From Ignavibacteria bacterium (GTDB taxonomy: Bacteria > Bacteroidota > Ignavibacteria > Tepidaquicellales > Tepidaquicellaceae), in contig JADJYU010000007.1 of the NCBI GenBank assembly GCA_016719565.1, positions 248,001 through 312,000 on the forward strand: a stretch of DNA of 64,000 nucleotides, in the 5' to 3' direction. Shown piece after piece: positions 18,958 through 27,774 of the stretch; the first letter of the stretch is position 1, and every line of letters begins with the position of its first letter. The position numbers and the translations under genes are program-made. Under the pieces are notes generated by a model, which did not search any database, had not been told where the DNA came from, and saw nothing but the letters and a program-made list of their open reading frames with translations.

Positions 18958-19549
18958 TTCCGGATTAATTTCCTTACCCTAATTGACTGCCGCTTCGCGA
19001 AGTTTTATTTTCTCATGCACTTCAAATCTTAAATTATCTCAGCGTAAATCAGATCCCGACACAAAGAATTTGAATTTGACGAAAGTCCTGACACCGATGT
19101 GGAAAGCTTTTAAGATTATAATACATTTTATTATTGTCTTCCAAATGCAGTTACAGAAATTCTTCAAACTGATTAATGTTTACAGCTGAAAAATATTATT
19201 AATTTATAACATAATTTTAAATTAATAATACCTGATTTGAAACAATTTCAATCTAAAAAATTTCAGCTCAAATTATTGATTAAACTGATGAATATGACGT
19301 ATTTATTGTAAAATCAGAATTCCAACTACCTCTCTGCGAGCATTATCATTCAAAAAATTTCTTTGATTCCATTATAACATTTTTGTAGGTTCTTAGAAAT
19401 TCCATAGATATGGATGATCATTTAAGAGGCATAATCATTTAATGAACCCAATACTACGTCAGTGAATTGATTAACATATTTCAGTAAGAATTGCATTTAA
19501 CTAAATAAATTTTTATAAACGTTTTTAAACGCGAAAGGAGGATAATGAC
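18958..19549 (+). repeat. Intercassette repeat R1, copy 5
   Basis: This is the last R1 block, with the WW 3' fossil near 19450-19505. Open frames here are not supported as genes. Confidence 0.7.
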
Positions 19550-19567
19550 ATGAATAGATCACCTTAG
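19550..19567 (+). promoter_or_regulatory. Leader mini-ORF MNRSP-stop (cassette H)
   Basis: The second codon is AAT (Asn); Arg-Ser-Pro-stop is kept. The SD AAGGAGG is at 19535-19541, with a spacer of 8 nt and 65 nt to the small gene. Confidence 0.6.
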
Positions 19568-19632
19568 ACATTAGGTATGTTTTTAATCTTTATAGTTTCT
19601 ATTCACTTTTTAATAACTTAAATTTAAAAAAA

Positions 19633-20007
19633 ATGAAAAAGAAAATTGTTTTATTGACGGCAATGTTACTTATTGCAATTGCTTCTGCTTTTGTAATTAA
19701 TGAAAATTTATTTTCAAATCAGGAAGAAGCTCCAGTATTTTTACTCACAGTATATAAATACGGTGGAGGTTCAACACAAAGCGGTGTAGAAGTTGTAATG
19801 TATAATTCTAACGGCGGTCAAGTAGCATCGGGAACAACAGATCATAATGGAACTTATGATTTTTCTTCTGGTAGCTGGCCTACAGATACTTATACTATAA
19901 AAGCATGGTATCCGCCTAGACCAAATGACGGACAATTTGGACAAACTAATCAGTATTATGAAGGAATTAGTGTATACCCAACTATCACTTTAGGACCTAA
20001 TTATTGA
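19633..20007 (+). CDS. Small secreted protein, subtype 3 (cassette H)
   Basis: This 124-aa protein has a signal peptide with small changes (LLTAMLLIAIASAFVIN). The domain has VFLLTVYKYGGGSTQSG, an insertion-bearing turn (DHNGTYDFSSGSW), WYPPRPNDGQFGQTN and TITLGPNY. Its partner large gene, at 20060, is intact. Confidence 0.75.
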   Translation: MKKKIVLLTAMLLIAIASAFVINENLFSNQEEAPVFLLTVYKYGGGSTQSGVEVVMYNSNGGQVASGTTDHNGTYDFSSGSWPTDTYTIKAWYPPRPNDGQFGQTNQYYEGISVYPTITLGPNY

Positions 20008-20017
20008 TTTGTAAACA

Positions 20018-20043
20018 GAGCAGGTAATTTTGATTGCCTGCTC
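20018..20043 (+). promoter_or_regulatory. Intercistronic hairpin (cassette H)
   Basis: The stem GAGCAGGTAAT/ATTGCCTGCTC (one wobble pair) with a 4-nt loop is followed by TTTAATTAATTTT. It ends 16 nt before the large-gene ATG. Confidence 0.6.
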
Positions 20044-20059
20044 TTTAATTAATTTTAAT

Positions 20060-21772
20060 ATGAAAAAATTTATTATAATATTGTTAAACTTTTTTTTTAA
20101 TATACCTTTACTTTTCTCTCAAACCCCAATACCATATCAAAATTTTCCTCTGCATGTGGATAATGTAAGATATCCCTTTCAAAAAGCCGGTATTCCGTTA
20201 ATTGCAGATATAGATAAAGATGGTCAAAAGGAAATTATTACAGTAGCGCTTGATTATGATGGAGTGTTAAATCCTGCATTGCTCCTGCATGTTATAAAGA
20301 GTGATGGGACAAATTATCCGAATTTTCCTAAAGGTTATAATGAGCTTATTTTTGATATGGCATGTGGAGATGTTGATGGTGATGGGTTTTTAGATATAGT
20401 TCTAAGATTTACTTTTTCAATTGACGTAATTGATAGATTTGGAAATAGTCTTCCAGGATTTCCTGTAAGTTATAATGAAAGTGAATTCATACAGCCAAGA
20501 TTTGTAAGTTTATATGATTTGGATAATGACGGTAAACTTGAAATAATTGTTAGCAGATTCGGGGAAGTTACTGTTTTTAATTTTGATGGAACAATCAAAT
20601 CAGGCTGGCCAAGAAAAATTGTAGGCAGCGCTAGATATAATCCGGCAATTGGTGATATTGATGGAGATGGTTTCGGAGAATTAATTTTTACGTCTTTTAA
20701 ATTTGTAAATCAGATTGTAGATTCAGCATCTGTGACTATTTTAAAACATAATGGTGATATTTTTTCTCCAAACTGGCCTCAATATTTTCCACGTCCATTT
20801 AATCCCTGGGGTTCTTCCCCATCATTATTTATTAACAAGGGAAATTCTGATTCAACATTTTTTTTAGTAGTATTGGATTCAGTTGGCTATGCAGGACAAG
20901 TAGATTTACATAAATTTTTAAAATTTGATATTCACGGGATTATTTTATCGAGTAAATCCTATTATGCAAGCCATGATTTCGGAACTTTAGTTATGGGGGA
21001 TGTAGATCGTAATGGAAATTTAGAGTTTGCAACCGGTACACAATATTCAACATATCTAAGCATTTTAGACCAAGATTTAAATTTATTATCCGGTTGGCCT
21101 CAACGCGGTGGTGGTGAGCATTATGCAACCAACATTATTGGAAAATTAACAAATGGAAACAATTTGAATATCCTCTCAAACTCATGGATTGCTCCGACAA
21201 CTTATGGTGAAATCTTTGCATACAACAGCGACGGTATTCCTTTGTCCTGGTCTCCATTAAATCCTTATGGAATTGTAAGAGCTATTTCAATGACAGATTT
21301 AAATAATGATGGCTCTGTGGAATTGATTGCTACCACAATGTCCAGTCAAGGTTTTTATTTATATGCCTGGACTTTTCCCGGAATTTCCTTCACACACGAA
21401 GATTTTCCCTGGCCTCAATACGGTCATGACCGTTACAGAACAAATCAACACGGCTTCATTCCGCCAGACGAGCCGGTCGGTATTCAGCCTATGAATACGA
21501 ATGTTCCCGCAGCTTACAATCTCTATCAGAACTTTCCCAATCCATTTAATCCGGCTACAAGCATAAAATTCGATATTGCGAAAAGAGGGAACGTGAGACT
21601 TGTTGTATTTGATATACTTGGAAGAGAATTAACAACTTTGATAAATGAAAGTTTAAATCCCGGTACATATCAGGTAAGCTTTGACGGCAGCGGACTATCG
21701 AGCGGGATTTATTTTTGCCGGCTGCAAAGCGGAAATTATATAAATACTATGAAGATGAATTTCATTAAATGA
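20060..21772 (+). CDS. FG-GAP propeller protein with T9SS domain, subtype 3 (cassette H)
   Basis: The start at 20060 is chosen over an in-frame ATG at 20030 because it begins the signal peptide (MKKFIIILLNFFFNIPLLFS) and the earlier one lies in the hairpin. The product of about 570 aa is intact. Loops include DIDKDGQKE, DVDGDGFLD, DLDNDGKLE, DIDGDGFGE, DVDRNGNLE and DLNNDGSVE, all with good calcium ligands. The C-terminus is constant, ending KMNFIK. It is followed at once by an ATGATAA microsatellite. Confidence 0.85.
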   Translation: MKKFIIILLNFFFNIPLLFSQTPIPYQNFPLHVDNVRYPFQKAGIPLIADIDKDGQKEIITVALDYDGVLNPALLLHVIKSDGTNYPNFPKGYNELIFDMACGDVDGDGFLDIVLRFTFSIDVIDRFGNSLPGFPVSYNESEFIQPRFVSLYDLDNDGKLEIIVSRFGEVTVFNFDGTIKSGWPRKIVGSARYNPAIGDIDGDGFGELIFTSFKFVNQIVDSASVTILKHNGDIFSPNWPQYFPRPFNPWGSSPSLFINKGNSDSTFFLVVLDSVGYAGQVDLHKFLKFDIHGIILSSKSYYASHDFGTLVMGDVDRNGNLEFATGTQYSTYLSILDQDLNLLSGWPQRGGGEHYATNIIGKLTNGNNLNILSNSWIAPTTYGEIFAYNSDGIPLSWSPLNPYGIVRAISMTDLNNDGSVELIATTMSSQGFYLYAWTFPGISFTHEDFPWPQYGHDRYRTNQHGFIPPDEPVGIQPMNTNVPAAYNLYQNFPNPFNPATSIKFDIAKRGNVRLVVFDILGRELTTLINESLNPGTYQVSFDGSGLSSGIYFCRLQSGNYINTMKMNFIK

Positions 21773-21775
21773 AAA

Positions 21776-21842
21776 ATGATAAATGATAAATGATAAATGA
21801 TAAATGATAAATGGAAAATGGAAAATGATAAATGATAAATGG
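21776..21842 (+). repeat. ATGATAA heptanucleotide microsatellite
   Basis: There are about five tandem ATGATAA units, then degenerate ATGGAAA units. Similar short runs follow the large genes at 26823, 33837 and 39478, always right after the stop codon, where cassette blocks join. Confidence 0.7.
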
Positions 21843-21930
21843 AAAGAGAAAATTTTTCTGCAATTAAAAATCAAATAGTTATCTTCAATAAAAATTTAAA
21901 ATTTAAAATTTAAAATTAAACATTACAGAA

Positions 21931-22296
21931 ATGACCAAAAAAATTATTTTATCCGGAGCGGTTACCTTACTGCTCTTTGTATTATATCCGTTTCAAAAGA
22001 TCCATTCAGAAAATTCAAATGATTCTTTTTTAACTGTTTCAGTTTATGAGGAAGACGGCGCTGCAGCTCTTTCTAATGCAGAGGTTAATATATTCAGCAT
22101 GGACGACATTCTGCTTCAATCCGGTATTACGGGATCTAACGGAAAGATATACTTTTCTTTAAAAAATCTTCCGTCGGGTAAATACAAAGTAAAAGCGTAT
22201 TACTTTATTACCGCAAAAGAAATTCGTAATTCAGTAACAGAGATCAACTACACGGGCGAAAATATTGACGCAGTTTTGAAAATTGAGAATAGATAG
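21931..22296 (+). CDS. Small secreted protein, divergent subtype 5 (module I)
   Basis: This 121-aa protein has signal peptide residues 1 to about 25 (IILSGAVTLLLFVLY). The mature part FLTVSVYEEDGAAALSNAEV, a SGITGSNGKIYFSL turn and GKYKVKAYYF fit the same prealbumin-like pattern as the other small proteins, but LGPNY is missing. The copy at 39609-39974 is nearly identical. No mini-ORF or SD precedes it. The next piece is only the tail of a T9SS protein (22334-22510), so the large partner has been lost. Confidence 0.7.
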   Translation: MTKKIILSGAVTLLLFVLYPFQKIHSENSNDSFLTVSVYEEDGAAALSNAEVNIFSMDDILLQSGITGSNGKIYFSLKNLPSGKYKVKAYYFITAKEIRNSVTEINYTGENIDAVLKIENR

Positions 22297-22333
22297 AGAT
22301 GAACGCGGATTTGCAGCTGACGGCTTGGATGAA

Positions 22334-22510
22334 AAGCTATCAATATTCAACGCACTCGGGAGAGAAATTGAAGTGCTTGTAAACGAGACTCTTACATCGG
22401 GAACATATTCACTGACATTTGACGGAAGTGATTACAACAGCGGAGTATATTTTTACAAACTTGTTTCAGATAATTTTAATGAGTCGAAAAAGATGCTGCT
22501 TTTGAAATAG
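22334..22510 (+). pseudogene. T9SS sorting-domain fragment (module I)
   Basis: From KLSIFNALGREIEVLVNETL to SGVYFYKLVSDNF this is the second half of a T9SS type A sorting domain, ending KKMLLLK. It lacks NFPNPFNP, a signal peptide and a propeller. It is a remnant of a large gene by deletion and more divergent than the domains in the array. Confidence 0.7.
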
Positions 22511-22566
22511 GTTTGGTTGAATTTCTTTTTCCCTCTATTGTGAGGTTTGGAGCGAGTTTGGAAAAA

Positions 22567-24075
22567 TTAAGTTTCATTTTTCTGCAGTGTTATATCTATT
22601 CCGCATTCAGCGAATTTTTCTGTAATCCAATCGCTATATGGCAAGTCGCAAACATATTCTTTTTTCAAAAAGTGTGGAATAACTTTATTTACTGATGTCT
22701 TATGCATAACAAGAGCATAAGTCATATTTATGAATCTCCTATGGCTTATCCTTGATTTTCCGGACAAGGTATCATCATTTTTTAAAAAATGCTTATAAGA
22801 ATCGATCATATTAATTACGCTTTCATATTCTTTTAATTCAAAGCTTGTAATCAGCATTAAATTTTTGTAATCTATCTTATACATAAATTCATCAAAAATA
22901 ATCTTTTGAAGATTATGTCTGGCGTCTTTATACATCTTACGGTGAAAATAATATTGGGCATTGCTGTAATAATAAATATTCTTCATCTTATCAGGATTCA
23001 GATATTTCGAGTACTTCTTTATGAACTTAATGGTCCACTTATACTTTTTCAATCGTAACGCATGCATAAGAATGCTCCGGTATAATTCAACAGGCATGTA
23101 ATTCATGACACTTGATCTGTAGTATTTATTTTTAAGTATAAATTCGTAAACATTAAATAGCTCATGATGGAATTTATTTTGCTTATCAAGTTCTTCTCTC
23201 TTCAGCATGCAATACCTAATCAGTCTGCCAATATGAAATCTCTTCTCATCTGCGCTTAAGTCTTTAAGGGAAAGTATCAGCTTCTTTTTATAGTTAAAAT
23301 AATATCTTTCATTATCCTTATTGGAAAAAGCTAAAAGCAGGGCAAGATAAATACTTAAATTCACAGTATAAGGTGAATTATCCTCACTTGAGATCATCAT
23401 TTTCAAAACCTCTTGAAAATCAAATTTTGTAAAAATGTCTTTAACAAAATCTAAATTCATTACCGTATTGTAGGTCTTTTCAAGCGTAAGTAAATTTTCA
23501 TATTCACGAATCATTTCTGTTACAAAAAAGTAGGTAATAAACTTAGCCCGTTCTGAATTGCCCTCAGTTTTTTTTTTGATTTGAGATGAATTGCTTTTAG
23601 ATGTTGTAATAGTAAAAAGATTGCAGATATCAGTGCTCAGTTTGAACATATTCAAATAGTGATCTGCATCAATGCTGTTTTTTGTTTCTATATTCTTTTT
23701 AACGTACTTGATATTCTTATCAATTAACTGAAACAATCTCCTTCTGAAAAACTCCCCTCTTAACAGGTCATGAGATTGAAATGAATTTCTGTCGAGACTT
23801 TTCATCAAAAGATATTTTTCTTCACAAATATACAGGTCATAAAATAATCTGTTCATAGTATATCTGTTAAAGTTCAGACCGGGGCTGATCATTATACTTA
23901 GTTTTTGCTCCGTTAAAAACTTTGAATTAAAATGAGGATAATACTTTAACAATATCTTATAAAGTTTGGTAAGTTTCCTGCTCTTGTTGAAGAAAGGAGA
24001 GTTCAGAAATACTTCAAACTGTTTAATATCCTCTTTTGAAAAAGTTTTTAATATGTCTATTGCATTATTTTCCAT
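22567..24075 (-). CDS. Uncharacterised helical protein (SPFFN-type N-terminus)
   Basis: This 502-aa protein has no signal peptide and no transmembrane segment. It is rich in Lys, Tyr, Phe and Leu and looks all-helical, perhaps TPR-like. The N-terminus ILKTFSKEDIKQFEVFLNSP, then FFNKSRKL and YYPHFNSKFL, defines a family. The intact homologue at 29911-31350 has ILKKLSKRELSEFRRYLN in the same place, and a truncated one lies at 2520-2853. I recognise this as a lineage-typical hypothetical family without a known role. It is transcribed away from cassette J, with about 200 bp between its start and the WW gene. That spacer resembles part of repeat R1. Confidence 0.7.
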   Translation of the reverse strand: MENNAIDILKTFSKEDIKQFEVFLNSPFFNKSRKLTKLYKILLKYYPHFNSKFLTEQKLSIMISPGLNFNRYTMNRLFYDLYICEEKYLLMKSLDRNSFQSHDLLRGEFFRRRLFQLIDKNIKYVKKNIETKNSIDADHYLNMFKLSTDICNLFTITTSKSNSSQIKKKTEGNSERAKFITYFFVTEMIREYENLLTLEKTYNTVMNLDFVKDIFTKFDFQEVLKMMISSEDNSPYTVNLSIYLALLLAFSNKDNERYYFNYKKKLILSLKDLSADEKRFHIGRLIRYCMLKREELDKQNKFHHELFNVYEFILKNKYYRSSVMNYMPVELYRSILMHALRLKKYKWTIKFIKKYSKYLNPDKMKNIYYYSNAQYYFHRKMYKDARHNLQKIIFDEFMYKIDYKNLMLITSFELKEYESVINMIDSYKHFLKNDDTLSGKSRISHRRFINMTYALVMHKTSVNKVIPHFLKKEYVCDLPYSDWITEKFAECGIDITLQKNET

Positions 24076-24274
24076 TCTAAAAGCAGCTTGTTTGAAACAA
24101 TTTCCAGCTTAGAAATTTAGAGTCAAATTATTCAAATATTTGCGGAATATCAAGTATTTAACAGTTAATTAGAATCTTAACTGCCTGAAAGCGAGCATTA
24201 ACTGCAAAAAAGTTTCTTTGATTACTTCATAATACCAATATATGTTTATAAAAATTTTTATAACACCAAATATT

Positions 24275-24508
24275 ATGAAGAACAAAAATTTAATAATCAC
24301 ACTTTCAATATTAGTAATATTATTAATTTCCGATATAAGCCGGATTAACTTATACTCGGAAAGTCAGACCGGAACATATAAGAAAACCTTCTCAACATCA
24401 GAGAGAAACACAAACTCTTACACTTATGAAAGAGTCTTTAAAGATGGTGTCTGGTGGATTTATGTTTATGACGGAAGTGTTCTGGTGGATTTTTTTCCGG
24501 AAGAATAA
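24275..24508 (+). CDS. WW-family small secreted protein, cysteine-free (cassette J)
   Basis: The start at 24275 (MKNKNLIITLSILVILLIS) gives a 77-aa product with a clean signal peptide; an ATG 33 nt earlier is possible. The mature part ends YERVFKDGVWWIYVYDGSVL, then VDFFPEE. It aligns with the GSWWxYxYCGxEL core of the genes at 3006 and 29535, but both cysteines are replaced. It lies 85 nt upstream of the most divergent leader mini-ORF. Family unknown. Confidence 0.6.
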   Translation: MKNKNLIITLSILVILLISDISRINLYSESQTGTYKKTFSTSERNTNSYTYERVFKDGVWWIYVYDGSVLVDFFPEE

Positions 24509-24593
24509 ATTTGATTCAAGATGCAGGAATTTTAATGTATAATCTAAACAAATCATGAATTCTTTTTTTAACAATTTGGTACGGAGGTTTGAA

Positions 24594-24611
24594 ATGACTA
24601 GAGCGCCGTAA
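24594..24611 (+). promoter_or_regulatory. Leader mini-ORF MTRAP-stop, divergent (cassette J)
   Basis: ATG ACT AGA GCG CCG TAA follows ACGGAGG at 24581-24587, with a spacer of 6 nt. Compared with consensus, Pro (CCT to CCG) and stop (TAG to TAA) are changed synonymously and Ser to Ala. At the same time ACGG pairs with CCGT, replacing AAGG with CCTT. It keeps both the peptide pattern and the base pairing. Confidence 0.6.
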
Positions 24612-24689
24612 CAAACACAATATTAATTGGTTCACAAATTTTACATTTCAATTGTTATTTAAAAATTAAACTTTATGAAAGGAATCAAA

Positions 24690-25052
24690 ATGAAAAAAAT
24701 AACGATCTCAGCAGTATTATTATTTGCAGTAATTGCAACATTTGCAGTCAATGAAACCATTTCATCGAAAGCAAATTCAGACCCTCTTCCTGCATTTAAC
24801 ATTCGGGTGATGCAGTATGGTGGTGCCAGTCCGCAAATTAACGCTCAAGTAATATATAAAGTGGGCGGAAGTACAGTTCACACCGGAACAACTGATGTAA
24901 ACGGTTGGTGTTATATAACGTTGGCAACTGCAACTTACGATGTCTATGTATTTTACCCAGCTCAACCAAATGATGGACAATCTGGAAGTTTGTTGGGATA
25001 CTATCATGACAGTAATGATAACGAGACGATTGTACTTGGTCCTAATTATTAA
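24690..25052 (+). CDS. Small secreted protein, subtype 1 (cassette J)
   Basis: The start at 24690 (MKKITISAVLLFAVIATFA) is preferred because all homologues begin MKK; an ATG at 24675 adds MKGIK. AAAGGA lies 9 nt upstream of 24690, which none of the other copies has. The mature domain reads FNIRVMQYGGASPQINAQV, TGTTDVNGWC, FYPAQPNDGQSGS and VLGPNY. It is close to the copies in A and L. The upstream leader and WW gene belong to the divergent lineage. Confidence 0.75.
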   Translation: MKKITISAVLLFAVIATFAVNETISSKANSDPLPAFNIRVMQYGGASPQINAQVIYKVGGSTVHTGTTDVNGWCYITLATATYDVYVFYPAQPNDGQSGSLLGYYHDSNDNETIVLGPNY

Positions 25053-25062
25053 GACAGAAATT

Positions 25063-25093
25063 GATCGAACAGATAATTTTTATCTGTTCGATC
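25063..25093 (+). promoter_or_regulatory. Intercistronic hairpin (cassette J)
   Basis: A perfect 14-bp stem, GATCGAACAGATAA with its complement, closes a TTT loop 8 nt before the large-gene start. It extends the cassette A stem by three pairs. Confidence 0.65.
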
Positions 25094-25101
25094 TTTAAAT
25101 C

Positions 25102-26823
25102 ATGAGAATTAAAACATATATATTATTTGTAATATTACTTTTTCAAGAAAGTGTAACTGCACAAACTCCATTTTATTATCCTGGTTATCCGGTGATCTTA
25201 GATTCTCAACGAGCTCCATTCCAAAAATCAGGAATACCGCTTATAGCTGATATAGACAAGGATAATCATCAGGAAATTATCTTTTTTTCGGTTGATTATA
25301 ACGGCGTTGCAAGTCCGGCAGGATTTCTATATGTGATCCGCAGTGACGGTTCACACTATCCCGGTTTTCCGAAAGGGTTTAATGAGGTTATTTTCTGCAT
25401 AGCTTCCGGAGATGTAGATGGAGACGGGTATTTGGATATTGCTATAAGGCTGATAAATTCAATTTATGTAATTGACAGATTTGGAAATCACTTGCCCGGA
25501 TTTCCTATAGTTTATCCCGCCGGTGACGTAAATCCTTTAAAACCAATAAACCTTTTTGACCTTGATAATGATGGTAAACTTGAGATCATTGTAAGCAAGA
25601 ATAATGAAGTGAATGTTTTTAATTTTAATGGCTCTGTAAGACAGGGATGGCCAAGATACACGGCCGGAATAATGCGAACCAATCCTGCAATTGGTGATTT
25701 AAATAATGATGGAAGTAGTGAGATAGTTGCTTCAACCTATAAAGTTTTGCAATCAGGTATAGTTGATTCTTCTGCAATAAGAATTTTTAAAGAAGATGGC
25801 GAAAATTTTACCTCCCATTGGCCTATTTACACTGATTCATCTTATTTTAATTTTGGGGCATCACCCTCATTAATAATTAACAGGTCCAATCCTGACTCAA
25901 CATACATAATTATGTCAACTCGTGATTATGGAGTCGGAGGCATAAGTTTAAATAGATTAACAAAGTATAATATATATGGTGAAATTGTAGACCGGGGATT
26001 TAACAGAGTTTTGAATAGTTTAGGAACTGTTGTCATTGGTGATGTTGATCGTGATGGTAAACATGAATTTTCAAACGGCGCTCAAGGCAATCCTTATTTG
26101 GCGTTATACTCAAATAATTTAACAAAACTTTCAGGGTGGCCAAATGAAGGAGTGGGAGAACATTGGGCTACACCTGTAATCGGAAAACTTGCTTTTGGTA
26201 ATCTTTTAAATATTGCTGACAACAACTGGTCAGCATTTGATCCCATTGGGTATGGAAATATTTTTGCATACAATAAGGACGGATCACAATTAAACTGGTC
26301 TCCGCTGAGACCAATTGGTTTAGTTAATGCAATATCATTAGCAGATCTCAACAATGACGGTTCTATTGAAATCATTGCAACTTCTTCTCAGACTTTCAAC
26401 GAAACTTATCTTCATGTGTGGACTATCCCCGGCATTCCCTTCACACACGAAGATTTCCCCTGGCCGCAATACGGTCATGACCGTTACAGATCCAATCAAC
26501 ACGGCTTTATCCCGCCTGATGAGCCGGTCGGTATTCAGCCTATGAATACGAATGTCCCGGGATCATTCAATCTCTATCAGAACTTTCCAAATCCGTTTAA
26601 TCCGGCAACGAGCATCAAATTCGATATAGCGAAAAAAGGTAATGTTAGACTTGTTGTATTTGATATACTTGGAAGAGAACTATCAACTTTAATAAATGAA
26701 AGCTTAAATCCCGGTACATATCAGGTAAGCTTTGACGGAAGCGGACTATCGAGCGGGATCTATTTTTGCCGGCTGCAAAGTGAAGATTATATAACTACTA
26801 TGAAGATGAATCTAATTAAATGA
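25102..26823 (+). CDS. FG-GAP propeller protein with T9SS domain, subtype 1 (cassette J)
   Basis: This intact 573-aa protein is almost identical to cassette A for the first 100 codons (RIKTYILFVILLFQESVTAQ). It then diverges in the middle (SSYFNFGASPSLIINRSNPD) but keeps DVDRDGKHE and DLNNDGSIE loops. The C-terminus ends KMNLIK, unlike A, so A and J share a front but not a tail. A microsatellite and a fossil of the helical gene tail follow. Confidence 0.85.
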   Translation: MRIKTYILFVILLFQESVTAQTPFYYPGYPVILDSQRAPFQKSGIPLIADIDKDNHQEIIFFSVDYNGVASPAGFLYVIRSDGSHYPGFPKGFNEVIFCIASGDVDGDGYLDIAIRLINSIYVIDRFGNHLPGFPIVYPAGDVNPLKPINLFDLDNDGKLEIIVSKNNEVNVFNFNGSVRQGWPRYTAGIMRTNPAIGDLNNDGSSEIVASTYKVLQSGIVDSSAIRIFKEDGENFTSHWPIYTDSSYFNFGASPSLIINRSNPDSTYIIMSTRDYGVGGISLNRLTKYNIYGEIVDRGFNRVLNSLGTVVIGDVDRDGKHEFSNGAQGNPYLALYSNNLTKLSGWPNEGVGEHWATPVIGKLAFGNLLNIADNNWSAFDPIGYGNIFAYNKDGSQLNWSPLRPIGLVNAISLADLNNDGSIEIIATSSQTFNETYLHVWTIPGIPFTHEDFPWPQYGHDRYRSNQHGFIPPDEPVGIQPMNTNVPGSFNLYQNFPNPFNPATSIKFDIAKKGNVRLVVFDILGRELSTLINESLNPGTYQVSFDGSGLSSGIYFCRLQSEDYITTMKMNLIK

Positions 26824-26857
26824 AAAATTGAAAATGATAAATGATAAATTGAAAATG

Positions 26858-26974
26858 CATCAAGAATAGTGTAAACAAAAAAATCTTAAGGACTGCAAAC
26901 ATGAGCTTTCTTATGAGAAAGAGATTTTTTTTTAAGGAATGGCTTATGAAAAATATTCAGAAAAAGCCCGCTGA
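26858..26974 (+). pseudogene. Fossil of helical-family C-terminus, copy 1
   Basis: About 117 nt match the last 38 codons of the intact gene at 29911-31350 (IKNSVNKKK, KEIFFKEWLMKKYSEK), with small changes and frameshifts. The other 440 codons are missing. It sits directly behind the cassette J large gene. Confidence 0.75.
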
Positions 26975-27245
26975 TCTTTATTAATCCCAATATACATTCT
27001 CCCTTTCCTTCCAATCCCTTCCCTTACCAAATATAAAGTTATCCTCGGCAAATGCGATTTTTTGTTTTTTGTTTTGAAGTTATTCATTTCTATATTTGCT
27101 CATTCAATTGTAACATTTTCGTAGGTTCATAGAGTGAATCCAATTCTAAGTTTATGTAAAACACCGGTGTCCGGTTCTTAATATCATGCAACATTAAAGT
27201 TTAAATTTTTATAAACGTTTTTAAACGCAGAAGGAGGATGATGAC
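26975..27245 (+). repeat. Intercassette repeat R2, copy 1
   Basis: This gene-free block is shared with 31351-31622 and 33982-34252. It carries a pyrimidine-rich stretch near 26995-27025, an ACACCGGTGTCCGG segment near 27160-27175, and the AAACGTTTTTAAACG dyad just before the SD at 27231. R1 and R2 converge only in this last 40 bp. Confidence 0.65.
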
Positions 27246-27263
27246 ATGATTAGATCACCTTAG
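27246..27263 (+). promoter_or_regulatory. Leader mini-ORF MIRSP-stop (cassette K)
   Basis: This is the consensus leader, 8 nt after AAGGAGG at 27231-27237 and 68 nt before the small gene. Confidence 0.6.
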
Positions 27264-27331
27264 ACATCAAGATATTATTTAATTTTTACAGTTTTTATTC
27301 ACTATTTAATAAATTAAATTAATACAGAAAA

Positions 27332-27706
27332 ATGAAAAAGAAAATTGTTTTATTGTCGGCAGTACTGCTTATTGTAGTTGTTTCTGCTTTTGCAATCAAT
27401 GGCAAATTGTTTTCGAATTCCGAAAATCCGTTACCAAATTTTGAAGTAACTGTTTATCAGTACGGAGGGAGTTCAACTCAGTCTGGTGCTGAAATAGTTG
27501 TATATGGTTTTAATAATAATCCTATTTTATCAGGAACAACTGGAACTGGTGGTATATATTCTCAATCCTGGCCTGGTTCCTTAGGAAACTATACGGTTAA
27601 AGCTTGGTATCCTCCAAGACCTAATGATGGTCAAAACGGTCAAAACGGATTCACTTATTCCGGAGCGGACATAGTAACATCTGTAACTTTAGGACCAAAT
27701 TACTAA
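27332..27706 (+). CDS. Small secreted protein, subtype 2 (cassette K)
   Basis: This 124-aa protein has the signal peptide core LLSAVLLIVVVSAFA. The domain has PNFEVTVYQYGGSSTQSG, SGTTGTGGIYSQSW, WYPPRPNDGQNGQNG and LGPNY, the subtype 2 pattern of B and F. The hairpin downstream is of the G class, so the cassette joins pieces of different origin. Confidence 0.75.
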   Translation: MKKKIVLLSAVLLIVVVSAFAINGKLFSNSENPLPNFEVTVYQYGGSSTQSGAEIVVYGFNNNPILSGTTGTGGIYSQSWPGSLGNYTVKAWYPPRPNDGQNGQNGFTYSGADIVTSVTLGPNY

Positions 27707-27725
27707 CCCATGAAGATAAATTTGA

Positions 27726-27751
27726 AGGGCTGTCCCTTGTAGGACAGCCCT
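27726..27751 (+). terminator. Intercistronic hairpin/terminator-like (cassette K)
   Basis: The 10-bp stem AGGGCTGTCC/GGACAGCCCT is followed by CTTGTTTTT. It is terminator-like and ends 23 nt before the large-gene start. Confidence 0.6.
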
Positions 27752-27774
27752 CTTGTTTTTAACTAAATACAAAA

